A stretch of DNA of 10,538 bases, taken from NCBI GenBank assembly GCA_017407725.1, contig JAFQWB010000109.1, positions 1-10,538 of the forward strand, in the 5' to 3' direction. The notes under the pieces are model-generated. The model searched no databases. It was not told the DNA's origin and saw only the letters and a list, made by a program, of their open reading frames with translations. Shown in pieces: positions 1 to 5,579 of the stretch. A program made the position numbers and the translations under genes. Source of the stretch: Clostridia bacterium (GTDB lineage Bacteria > Bacillota_A > Clostridia > Oscillospirales > CAG-272). Position 1 is the first letter of the stretch, and the number at the start of each line of letters is the position of its first letter.

Positions 1-30
1 AACGGGAAGAAGAGAAGCAAACGAAATACC

Positions 31-81
31 ACTCTCATAAAAAAATCGCGGTGTGCCTGCCGCGATTTTTTTTATGAGAGT
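31..81. terminator. Long bidirectional rho-independent terminator
   Basis: An inverted repeat has arms 31-51 and 60-81 around an 8-base loop (52-59). The inner part is a six-pair GC-rich stem (ATCGCGG/CCGCGAT region) flanked by A7 on the left and T8 on the right. The pairing continues outward as ACTCTCAT/ATGAGAGT with one unpaired T at 73. That gives about 21 base pairs. Because both A- and T-runs flank the core, it can stop transcription from either side. It ends an unseen gene or operon to the left and insulates spoVAD, whose own promoter begins at the last base of the stem. Confidence 0.85.
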
Positions 82-110
82 GAATAATTTTAATTATGAG
101 TGACAGAATA
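81..110 (+). promoter_or_regulatory. Sigma-G/sigma-F-like forespore promoter for spoVAD-spoVAE
   Basis: TGAATA at 81-86 is a perfect match to the -35 consensus I know for Bacillus/Clostridium sigma-G. After a 17-base spacer comes CAGAATA at 104-110, one mismatch from CATAATA and close to the sigma-G -10 CATACTA. The predicted start lies near 116-119, about 20 bases before the spoVAD ATG. B. subtilis spoVA is transcribed by sigma-G in the forespore, so a promoter of this class here makes biological sense. The call rests on sequence match and position only; sigma-F recognises a related sequence and is not excluded. Confidence 0.6.
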
Positions 111-139
111 AAGAAAAATCCAACAGATAAGAGTGTGCT

Positions 140-1129
140 ATGATAATAAGATTCAAAAAACGTCCAAGGATAACTCATTTTGCAGCGGTAGGGGGAAAAA
201 GTGAAAGAGACGGTCCGCTCGGAGATATGCTTGATAAGTATGATGAGAGTGATTACTTCGGTATGAAGACGTGGGAAAAGGCTGAAGCCGAAATGCAAAG
301 ACTGGCGCTATTCGAGGCGATGACAAAGGGTAATTTTGTAGACAGTGAGATAGATATGCTTTTTGCGGGAGATCTTATGAATCAGTGTGTTTCCTCGGGA
401 TACGGACTTCTTTCATTTGATATTCCGTTTGCAGGACTTTACGGTGCCTGTTCAACCTGCGCCGAATCGATTGCACTTGCATCGTGTATGAGCGGCGCGT
501 ATTTAAGAAGATGCGCGGCGGTGACCTCGTCACATTTCTGTTCTGCCGAAAGACAGTTCAGGTATCCGCTCGAGTATGCATCGCTGAGAACACCCACCTC
601 TCAAAGAACGGTAACGGGGGCAGGTGCCTTCATAGTAGAGAGTGAGGGTGACGGTGTGATGATATCTGAGGTAATGTTCGGAAAGAGCTTTGACAGTAAG
701 GTGAAGGACACAAATAATATGGGCGAAGCAATGACTGTTGCCGCGGTAGATACGCTTACACGATTTTTCAAAAGCTCGGCAACACTTCCGAGCGATTACG
801 ATGCGATATATACCGGTGACCTCGGGTATGAGGGAAGAGCACTTACGGTACAAAGAATGCTTGAAAACGGATATGATATAAACGACAGATACGATGACTG
901 CGGACTTCTTGTTTTTAACCGAAAGATGCAGGATGCGGCATCGGGCGGCTCGGGCTGCGGATGCTCTGCGCTTGTTCTTGCAACAAAGATTCTTCCCGAA
1001 ATGCTTGAAAACAAAATGAAAAACGTGCTTTTTGTAGCTACGGGAGCGCTTATGAGTACGTCAAGCATTCAGCAGGGCTTAAGTATACCGTCGATCGCAC
1101 ATTTAATACACCTTACACTGGAGGAATAA
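140..1129 (+). CDS. spoVAD: Stage V sporulation protein AD (DPA-binding component of the SpoVA channel)
   Basis: SpoVAD is part of the SpoVA machinery that moves Ca-dipicolinate into the developing forespore and releases it at germination; it sits on the outer face of the spore inner membrane. The protein is 329 residues, near the family's usual 335-340. It has the thiolase-like fold signatures expected: GPLGD at 25-29, AGDLMNQ at 76-82, GACST at 102-106 with the conserved Cys104, TSSH at 129-132 followed by AERQFRYP, the glycine-rich GGSGCGC at 269-275, and ATGAL near the C-terminus (300-304). The N-terminus is a little shorter than B. subtilis SpoVAD. The ATG at 140 has only a weak AAGAG Shine-Dalgarno at 129-133. 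Its stop is one base before the spoVAE start. SpoVAC, often the preceding gene, is not in the 139 bases upstream. Confidence 0.95.
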   Translation: MIIRFKKRPRITHFAAVGGKSERDGPLGDMLDKYDESDYFGMKTWEKAEAEMQRLALFEAMTKGNFVDSEIDMLFAGDLMNQCVSSGYGLLSFDIPFAGLYGACSTCAESIALASCMSGAYLRRCAAVTSSHFCSAERQFRYPLEYASLRTPTSQRTVTGAGAFIVESEGDGVMISEVMFGKSFDSKVKDTNNMGEAMTVAAVDTLTRFFKSSATLPSDYDAIYTGDLGYEGRALTVQRMLENGYDINDRYDDCGLLVFNRKMQDAASGGSGCGCSALVLATKILPEMLENKMKNVLFVATGALMSTSSIQQGLSIPSIAHLIHLTLEE

Positions 1130-1130
1130 T

Positions 1131-1484
1131 ATGAGCTATCTGTATGCTTTTTTGACAGGCGGAGCGCTTTGTATGATAGCTCAGCTTCTGATAGATAAAA
1201 CAAAGCTTACCCCTGCAAGAATACTCACACTTTATGTGATATCGGGAGTTTTCCTCGGGGCTATCGGAGTTTATTCCCACCTTGCTTCCTTTGCCAAAAG
1301 CGGAGCAAGCGTTCCCTTGACAGGCTTCGGCTATCTTCTTTATAAGGGGACGAAAAGTGCGGTAGACGAGAAGGGAATTCTCGGCGCTTTTACGGGCGGA
1401 CTTTCCGAAACAAGCGCTGGCATAGCGGTTGCAATTACACTCGCTTTTCTTTGCTCGCTGATATTCAAAAGTAAGAGAAAATAA
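1131..1484 (+). CDS. spoVAE: Stage V sporulation protein AE (SpoVAEb-type membrane protein)
   Basis: This is a 117-residue integral membrane protein, the usual size for SpoVAE/SpoVAEb, a channel component related to SpoVAC. Hydrophobic segments lie at about 3-21, 31-49, 60-72 and 84-112. Family signatures include FLTGGALCMIAQLLID at 7-22, LTPAR at 26-30, SGASVPLTGFG at 57-67, and GILGAFTGG with SETSAGIAVAI towards the C-terminus. It ends in a short basic tail KSKRK. A strong GGAGG at 1120-1124 lies within the last codons of spoVAD, six bases before the ATG, so the two genes are tightly co-transcribed and probably translationally coupled. A terminator begins at its stop codon, so the transcription unit in view is spoVAD-spoVAE. 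Confidence 0.93.
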   Translation: MSYLYAFLTGGALCMIAQLLIDKTKLTPARILTLYVISGVFLGAIGVYSHLASFAKSGASVPLTGFGYLLYKGTKSAVDEKGILGAFTGGLSETSAGIAVAITLAFLCSLIFKSKRK

Positions 1485-1516
1485 AAAAAGGAACAGTGGT
1501 TACTGTTCCTTTTTTT
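1483..1516. terminator. Perfect bidirectional terminator between convergent spoVAE and recombinase genes
   Basis: A7 (1483-1489) plus GGAACAGT (1490-1497) pairs perfectly with ACTGTTCC (1502-1509) plus T7 (1510-1516) around a four-base loop, GGTT. It works in both directions: the T-run serves spoVAE on the plus strand and the A-run serves the recombinase on the minus strand. The stop codons of both genes overlap its outer bases. Confidence 0.92.
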
Positions 1517-2495
1517 ACTGATCCTTCTTTGATTTTGATGAAAGGGGATTTTTTTTCATGGCGTTTTCCATACCCGTATTTGATACGTGAGTATAGATCT
1601 GAGTGGTGTTTAACTGCTCGTGACCGAGTATTTCCTTAAGCACTCTTACGTCAACGCCACCCTCCTGATACATAAGAGTTGCCGCTGTGTGTCTTAGTTT
1701 GTGAACCGAGAATTTGCGGTTTTTTAGTCCTGCCATGTCAAGGTATTTGTATATCATCCACTGAACTGTCTTGTTGCTTATTCTGTCGCTTCTGCTTGAT
1801 AAGAAGAGCGCATTTGATTTCTTCTCGTTAAATCGCTCTCTTACCTTGAACCAGGAGAGAAGCGCGTCCTTGCAGGCATCGTTAAGATAGATTATCCTCT
1901 CCTTGCTGCCTTTACCGATAACTCTCATAGAGCGAAGCTCGGGGTCGATATCGCCAAGCGATATTGAGCAAAGCTCTGAAAGTCGCATTCCGCAGTTAAG
2001 AAAAAGGGTTGCGATGGCATAGTCACGCTCACGCGTCTTTGATTCCTTGTCACCCTCGATAGTGTCAAGAAGCTTAAGAGCCTCCTCAAGAGAAAGGAAT
2101 TTGGGAAGCTCCTTTGAGGTCTTGGGTGTTTCTATGTTAAGAACGGGATTTTTATCAGAAAGATTTCTGACGATAAGATATTTGTAAAAGCCCTTTATTG
2201 CAGAAAGCTTTCTTGCTCTTGCACGGGCGTGATTGTCTCTGCTGCTTGTGGTGAAGTAGAAAAATTCAAGAACCTCCTCCTCTGTGACCGAATTTACAAA
2301 ATCAAGGTCAACTGAGGAGATGCTTATCTTTTCGAATTCTTCACCGTTAAGAGGAAGAGAAGAGCGAGATGCAATAAGAAATTTGAAGAAAAGCATGAGG
2401 TCAAGACAGTATTGATCGCTCGTCTTTACAGATCTGCCTTGAATTGTTGTCTTGTACCTTGCAAAATCGGTAAGTATTTTAGGATATTCGGTCAT
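1515..2495 (-). CDS. XerC/XerD-like tyrosine recombinase
   Basis: Site-specific recombinase of the tyrosine class: it cuts DNA through a covalent 3'-phosphotyrosine. The start chosen is the ATG at 2495, giving 326 residues. It has AGAGGA seven bases upstream, while the 48 codons further upstream are AT-rich, hold the promoter and a hairpin, and look non-coding. An N-terminal SAM-like core-binding domain spans about 5-115, and the catalytic domain about 130-310. The catalytic set is complete: Arg171 in GMRLSEL, Lys195 in GKGSKER, His265 and Arg268 in HKLRH, His292 in LGHEQL, and nucleophile Tyr301 in TQIYTH. It is somewhat longer than XerC/XerD (about 295-300). I see no excisionase, att-like repeat or phage gene beside it, so a resident Xer-like role or a domesticated integrase are both possible. 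Its base composition and codon use resemble those of its neighbours. Confidence 0.9.
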   Translation of the reverse strand: MTEYPKILTDFARYKTTIQGRSVKTSDQYCLDLMLFFKFLIASRSSLPLNGEEFEKISISSVDLDFVNSVTEEEVLEFFYFTTSSRDNHARARARKLSAIKGFYKYLIVRNLSDKNPVLNIETPKTSKELPKFLSLEEALKLLDTIEGDKESKTRERDYAIATLFLNCGMRLSELCSISLGDIDPELRSMRVIGKGSKERIIYLNDACKDALLSWFKVRERFNEKKSNALFLSSRSDRISNKTVQWMIYKYLDMAGLKNRKFSVHKLRHTAATLMYQEGGVDVRVLKEILGHEQLNTTQIYTHVSNTGMENAMKKNPLSSKSKKDQ

Positions 2496-2511
2496 AATTT
2501 GATCCTCTGTA

Positions 2512-2534
2512 TCTATCTTGTTTTGCAAGATAGA
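2512..2534. repeat. Nine-base-pair hairpin in the recombinase leader
   Basis: TCTATCTTG (2512-2520) and CAAGATAGA (2526-2534) form a perfect inverted repeat around TTTTG. Read on the minus strand it lies in the recombinase 5' leader, ending some 16 bases before the ATG, directly upstream of the AGAGGA ribosome site. On the plus strand it is followed by CTCTTTTTTT (2535-2543) and so resembles a terminator, but no plus-strand gene precedes it. It could control recombinase translation, block read-through, or be a protein-binding site; which one is not visible. Confidence 0.6.
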
Positions 2535-2547
2535 CTCTTTTTTCGGA

Positions 2548-2564
2548 ATTAATATAATATTAAT
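2548..2564. repeat. AT-rich 17-base perfect palindrome
   Basis: ATTAATAT-A-ATATTAAT is symmetric about base 2556 (8 + 1 + 8). It lies just downstream of the predicted minus-strand transcription start of the recombinase, a place where an operator would act. The sequence is pure A/T, so chance symmetry is easier here than in mixed sequence; an operator role is only a suggestion. Confidence 0.4.
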
Positions 2565-2572
2565 GTTTTGTA

Positions 2573-2601
2573 TATATAATTTAAGGGTAAAGCTCTTGCA
2601 A
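2573..2601 (-). promoter_or_regulatory. Sigma-A-like promoter for the tyrosine recombinase
   Basis: On the minus strand, TTGCAA (2601-2596) and TATATA (2578-2573) are separated by 17 bases. Each hexamer matches the vegetative consensus at four of six positions. The expected start is near 2566, leaving a leader of about 70 bases. The -35 hexamer is a palindrome and is also the -35 of the divergent plus-strand promoter. Confidence 0.5.
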
Positions 2602-2624
2602 TTGAGCCCAAAATGAGTTATAAT
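2596..2624 (+). promoter_or_regulatory. Sigma-A-like promoter for the 218-residue membrane protein
   Basis: TTGCAA at 2596-2601, a 17-base spacer, and a perfect TATAAT at 2619-2624. The predicted start is near 2631, giving a leader of about 33 bases with AAGGGA at 2651-2656 as ribosome site. The -35 hexamer is shared with the recombinase promoter on the other strand. Confidence 0.65.
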
Positions 2625-2663
2625 TAAAAGTATGAACAAACAGCAGATGAAAGGGAAATCAAA

Positions 2664-3320
2664 ATGAAAAAATTCTGGAAAGATAATTCGTACGATATTG
2701 TCAAAATGTTTATATATCAGATGGGAATGACTGTTTTCGGGCTTGTAGTTTCGATGGCGATGTCAAAGCTCTCGGACTCGATGAAGCTTCCCGACGGTCA
2801 GAGATGGCCGCTCATGCTCGGAAGTGTTCTCGGCGCAGGTCTTTATGTATATCTTCTCGGATATATGACAGCCGAGATAGGAAGTAAGGACGGAATAAGA
2901 ATAGAAGCGGGAAGACTCGGCTACGATAAATTCAAGGGCTTTTATATGTCGCTTATGGCAAACTCGATAAACATTGTACTTGCTCTTTTTGCCATAATAG
3001 GAAAGCTCTGTGTTACAAATATAGGCTTCTTTTCAAGCAACACATCGATTGAAGCCGTTCCTGCGGCGGCAGGCGCACTGAATTCGATCTCGGAACTTAT
3101 ATTAAAGCTTCTTAACGGTATGTATCTCGGAATTCAGGTAGAGTATTTCTCTGGAAATCCGCTTTTCTATCTGATAATCGTCATCCCCTCACTTCTTATC
3201 TGTACACTTGCATATATGCGCGGCGTTAACAGAATAACAAGGGGCGGAAGTGTCTCTGAGGAAGCAAGAAAGAGATATGAAATGAGAAAAGAAGATAACG
3301 ATATCCATTATCAGCAGTAA
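2664..3320 (+). CDS. Multi-pass membrane protein of unknown function
   Basis: I do not recognise this 218-residue protein. It has four clear hydrophobic segments at about 13-34, 49-70, 93-115 and 166-186, plus a weaker, possibly amphipathic stretch at 139-155. The first 12 residues are charged and cytosolic-looking, and the last 30 are strongly charged (VSEEARKRYEMRKED) with no cleavable signal. Short conserved-looking polar pieces are PDGQRWPLMLGSVLGAG at 43-59 and the basic/acidic loop 71-92. The ATG is supported by AAGGGA seven bases upstream and a well-formed sigma-A-like promoter at 2596-2624, so it is probably expressed in vegetative cells. It stands divergent from the recombinase and 81 bases before the cwlD-like gene. 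Similar uncharacterised membrane proteins probably occur in related Clostridia, but I cannot name a family. Confidence 0.8.
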   Translation: MKKFWKDNSYDIVKMFIYQMGMTVFGLVVSMAMSKLSDSMKLPDGQRWPLMLGSVLGAGLYVYLLGYMTAEIGSKDGIRIEAGRLGYDKFKGFYMSLMANSINIVLALFAIIGKLCVTNIGFFSSNTSIEAVPAAAGALNSISELILKLLNGMYLGIQVEYFSGNPLFYLIIVIPSLLICTLAYMRGVNRITRGGSVSEEARKRYEMRKEDNDIHYQQ

Positions 3321-3350
3321 GAGGGTACAAAATAAAGAATAAGATTAAAC

Positions 3351-3398
3351 GAACCGTTTTTTGCATATATCTAAGTAGATATAACGAAAGGACGGTTC
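3351..3398. repeat. Nested inverted repeats covering the cwlD leader and ribosome site
   Basis: GAACCGT (3351-3357) is the exact reverse complement of ACGGTTC (3392-3398). Inside it, TATATCT (3366-3372) and AGATATA (3377-3383) form a second hairpin with loop AAGT. The Shine-Dalgarno AAAGGA (3387-3392) lies between the inner hairpin and the right outer arm, three bases before the ATG region at 3402. In RNA this structure could fold back over the ribosome site. The gap otherwise has no clear promoter or terminator; a weak AAACG/CGTTT stem with a T-run (3347-3362) may slow read-through from the gene upstream. Confidence 0.5.
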
Positions 3399-3401
3399 TT
3401 T

Positions 3402-4121
3402 ATGAAAGTACTGAAAATGCTTGTTGCGATGCTGCTTATTGCGGCATCGCTCATTATCTTCACGTATGCTATTGAAAAGAAAGAGACATCCGATAGCTTA
3501 ATTATAAACTCGGAGTCCGATTCTGTCAAGAAGAATAGCAAAAAAATAACGGTTGTAATTGATGCGGGTCACGGCGGCTTTGACGGAGGGGCACTTGCAA
3601 GCGATAAAAGCGCAGAGAAGGATCTGAATCTTGAATATGCGCTCACTCTTGAAAGAATACTTTCCGATATGGGCATAGAAACCGTTATGACCAGGTCGGA
3701 TGATAGCGCTCTTGCCGAGAGCGGAGAAAACAGAAAGGCAAGAGATCTTAAAAGACGACTTGAAATTGCAAGCGAAAAAAAGGACAGCATTTTTGTAAGC
3801 ATCCATATGAACAAGTTTTCTGATGAAAGGGTAAAGGGAGCTACAGTCTACTATTCACCCAATCATGAGGACGGACGGAAAATTGCCGAAAGCATTATGA
3901 AAATGCTTGAAAATAATCTTTCTGAGGCAGGGAAAAGACCGATAAAGGAAGCTGATTCCTCAATTTACATTCTGAAAAGAATTACATGTCCCGCAATTCT
4001 TTTTGAGTGCGGATTTATTTCAAATAAAGAGGAGCTCTGCCGCCTCAAAGATGAAGAATATAAGGAAAAACTGATGAGTGCTCTTGCGATGAGTATAAAG
4101 AACTATATCGAAGAGCAATAA
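3402..4121 (+). CDS. cwlD: CwlD-like N-acetylmuramoyl-L-alanine amidase (spore cortex maturation)
   Basis: Amidase_3 family zinc hydrolase that removes the peptide from muramic acid. In sporulation CwlD does this so that PdaA can form muramic delta-lactam, the mark recognised by germination lytic enzymes. The protein has 239 residues, almost the same as B. subtilis CwlD (237). An uncleaved-looking N-terminal membrane anchor covers 5-24, then a short linker and a single catalytic domain from about 48. Zinc and catalytic residues are visible: His57 in DAGHGG, Glu72 in SAEKDL, His135 in SIHMN and Glu202 in FECGF. There is no SH3 or other wall-binding domain, which separates it from vegetative autolysins. 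SpoVA genes nearby favour CwlD over another Amidase_3 enzyme. It heads a plus-strand run (cwlD-radA-murE-asl) with a 23-base gap to radA. Confidence 0.8.
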   Translation: MKVLKMLVAMLLIAASLIIFTYAIEKKETSDSLIINSESDSVKKNSKKITVVIDAGHGGFDGGALASDKSAEKDLNLEYALTLERILSDMGIETVMTRSDDSALAESGENRKARDLKRRLEIASEKKDSIFVSIHMNKFSDERVKGATVYYSPNHEDGRKIAESIMKMLENNLSEAGKRPIKEADSSIYILKRITCPAILFECGFISNKEELCRLKDEEYKEKLMSALAMSIKNYIEEQ

Positions 4122-4144
4122 AATACATACGAAGAGGAAACAAA

Positions 4145-5527
4145 ATGAAGTCGAAAAGCTATTTTGAGTGCTCGGAATGCGGATACAGAGCGCCTAAATA
4201 TTACGGAAAATGTCCTTCCTGCTCTGAGTGGGAAACTATGACCGAGGTTGTTGAAAAAGCCCCCGAAAAGGTAAGCCCAAAGGCGGGAACAAGATATACC
4301 TCGGTGGTTCCGGTAAGCTCGGTAGAGTCCTTCAAAAATATGCAGATACCCGAGCACATAAGAAGAAGCACAGGTATTGCCGAGCTTGACAGAGTGCTCG
4401 GGGGAGGAATAGTGCTCGGATCGGCACTTCTTATAGCGGGTGAACCCGGAATCGGTAAATCAACTCTTCTTATGCAGATATCGGGATCGCTCAGTGAGGA
4501 GTATAAGGTCATATACGTGTCGGGCGAGGAATCGGGAGGACAGCTCAAATACAGAGCCGAAAGACTCGGTGTTGCAGGAGAAAATCTTTATATCCTTACC
4601 GAAACTGCGGTAGATACTGTCGTTGAAAAATGCAGGGAAGAGCGCCCTGACTTTATAATAATCGACTCTATACAGACTCTGTATACCGAATCGGTAAATT
4701 CGGGTGCGGGAAGCATTGCGCAGGTTCGTGAGTGCGCAATGAGAATAATTGAGCTCGCAAAGACCGAGGGTATATCGGTAATGATCGTCGGTCACGTAAA
4801 TAAAGAGGGTAGCATTGCAGGACCGAAGGTGCTTGAGCATATGGTCGATGCGGTTGTTTGCTTTGAGGGCGAAAGACGACAGATGTTCAGAATACTCAGA
4901 GCAACCAAGAACAGGTTCGGAGCTACGAACGAGCTTGGAGTTTTTGAGATGACATCCAAGGGACTTAAGGAGGTTCCGAATCCCTCGGAGATGCTGCTTT
5001 CGGGAAGACCTAAGAATATTTCGGGTAACTGTGCGGTATGTGTGCTTGAGGGAACCAGACCCGTAATAACAGAGATACAGGCCCTTACAGCGCAAAGCGT
5101 ATATCCGACGCCCAAAAGAACGTCGGACGGAATTGATTATAACAGAACGGGACTTATACTTGCCGTTCTTGAAAAAAGACTTGGGCTGCGTTTTTCGGTG
5201 CAGGACGTATACGTGAACGTAACGGGAGGACTGAGACTTGACGAGCCTGCATCCGACCTTGCACTTGCACTTTCGCTGATATCCTCGATTAAGGACAGAC
5301 CCCTCTCATATAGCCTTGCGGCATTCGGAGAGCTTGGACTTGCAGGAGAGTGCAGAGCGGTAAATAATGCAGAAATAAGAATATCCGAGGCAGAAAAGCT
5401 TGGATTTGAAAGTGTAGTTATACCCGATTCGAATTATCAGAAAATAAAGAAAGCGGGAAATCTTCCCGAGAACGTGGAGCTTATCCCCATAAAGAGCATA
5501 TTCGATGCTCTTAAAATATTCGGATAA
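4145..5527 (+). CDS. radA: DNA repair protein RadA/Sms
   Basis: RadA is a RecA-like, hexameric ATPase/helicase that promotes branch migration in recombination and repair. At 460 residues it is full length for the family. Domain order is typical: an N-terminal C4 zinc finger (Cys9, Cys12, Cys23, Cys26), a RecA-like ATPase with Walker A GEPGIGKST at 99-107, Walker B ending at Asp174 in FIIIDS, the RadA-specific KNRFG motif at 255-259, and a C-terminal Lon-protease-like domain (about 290-455) that contains DEPASDLALAL and lacks the Lon catalytic serine. AGAGGA at 4133-4138 lies six bases before the ATG. It sits between a cortex amidase and a Mur ligase; this probably reflects operon packing and not a shared pathway. 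Confidence 0.96.
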   Translation: MKSKSYFECSECGYRAPKYYGKCPSCSEWETMTEVVEKAPEKVSPKAGTRYTSVVPVSSVESFKNMQIPEHIRRSTGIAELDRVLGGGIVLGSALLIAGEPGIGKSTLLMQISGSLSEEYKVIYVSGEESGGQLKYRAERLGVAGENLYILTETAVDTVVEKCREERPDFIIIDSIQTLYTESVNSGAGSIAQVRECAMRIIELAKTEGISVMIVGHVNKEGSIAGPKVLEHMVDAVVCFEGERRQMFRILRATKNRFGATNELGVFEMTSKGLKEVPNPSEMLLSGRPKNISGNCAVCVLEGTRPVITEIQALTAQSVYPTPKRTSDGIDYNRTGLILAVLEKRLGLRFSVQDVYVNVTGGLRLDEPASDLALALSLISSIKDRPLSYSLAAFGELGLAGECRAVNNAEIRISEAEKLGFESVVIPDSNYQKIKKAGNLPENVELIPIKSIFDALKIFG

Positions 5528-5579
5528 GCAAGAAGACTATTACTTAAGACGTAACGAAAAGAAAGGTAAATCGGTCTTG

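Noticed and set aside
1..40. Possible C-terminal tail of an upstream gene: frame 2 is open to a TAA at 38-40, and frame 3 to a TGA at 75-77.
   Set aside because: Too short to recognise or to choose a frame. A gene probably does end here because a terminator follows, but no product can be supported.
2496..2639. 48-codon N-terminal extension of the recombinase from an ATG at 2639.
   Set aside because: The stretch contains the promoter hexamers, palindrome and hairpin, has no ribosome site, and does not look like the family N-terminus. The ATG at 2495 has a good ribosome site.
1485..2640. Integrative element bounded by att repeats around the recombinase.
   Set aside because: I found no direct repeat at the borders, no cargo and no tRNA gene target; the gene fits neatly between its neighbours.
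3347..3362. AAACG/CGTTT stem with T-run as a terminator for the membrane-protein gene.
   Set aside because: Only five pairs, three of them A-T, with a three-base loop. It is too weak to call as a terminator.
3330..3390. Possible sigma-E or sigma-G promoter before cwlD (CATATAT at 3364-3370, AGAATA at 3336-3341).
   Set aside because: Spacing is about 22 bases, too long for either sigma factor, and the sigma-A alternatives have poor -35 hexamers. A sporulation promoter is expected on biological grounds but is not convincing here.
5505..5579. Extended Mur ligase start at 5505, overlapping radA by 23 bases.
   Set aside because: No ribosome site, and the extra 25 residues (basic, with Lys/Arg/Tyr) do not resemble the MurE N-terminus. 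TTG 5577 or ATG 5580 is preferred.
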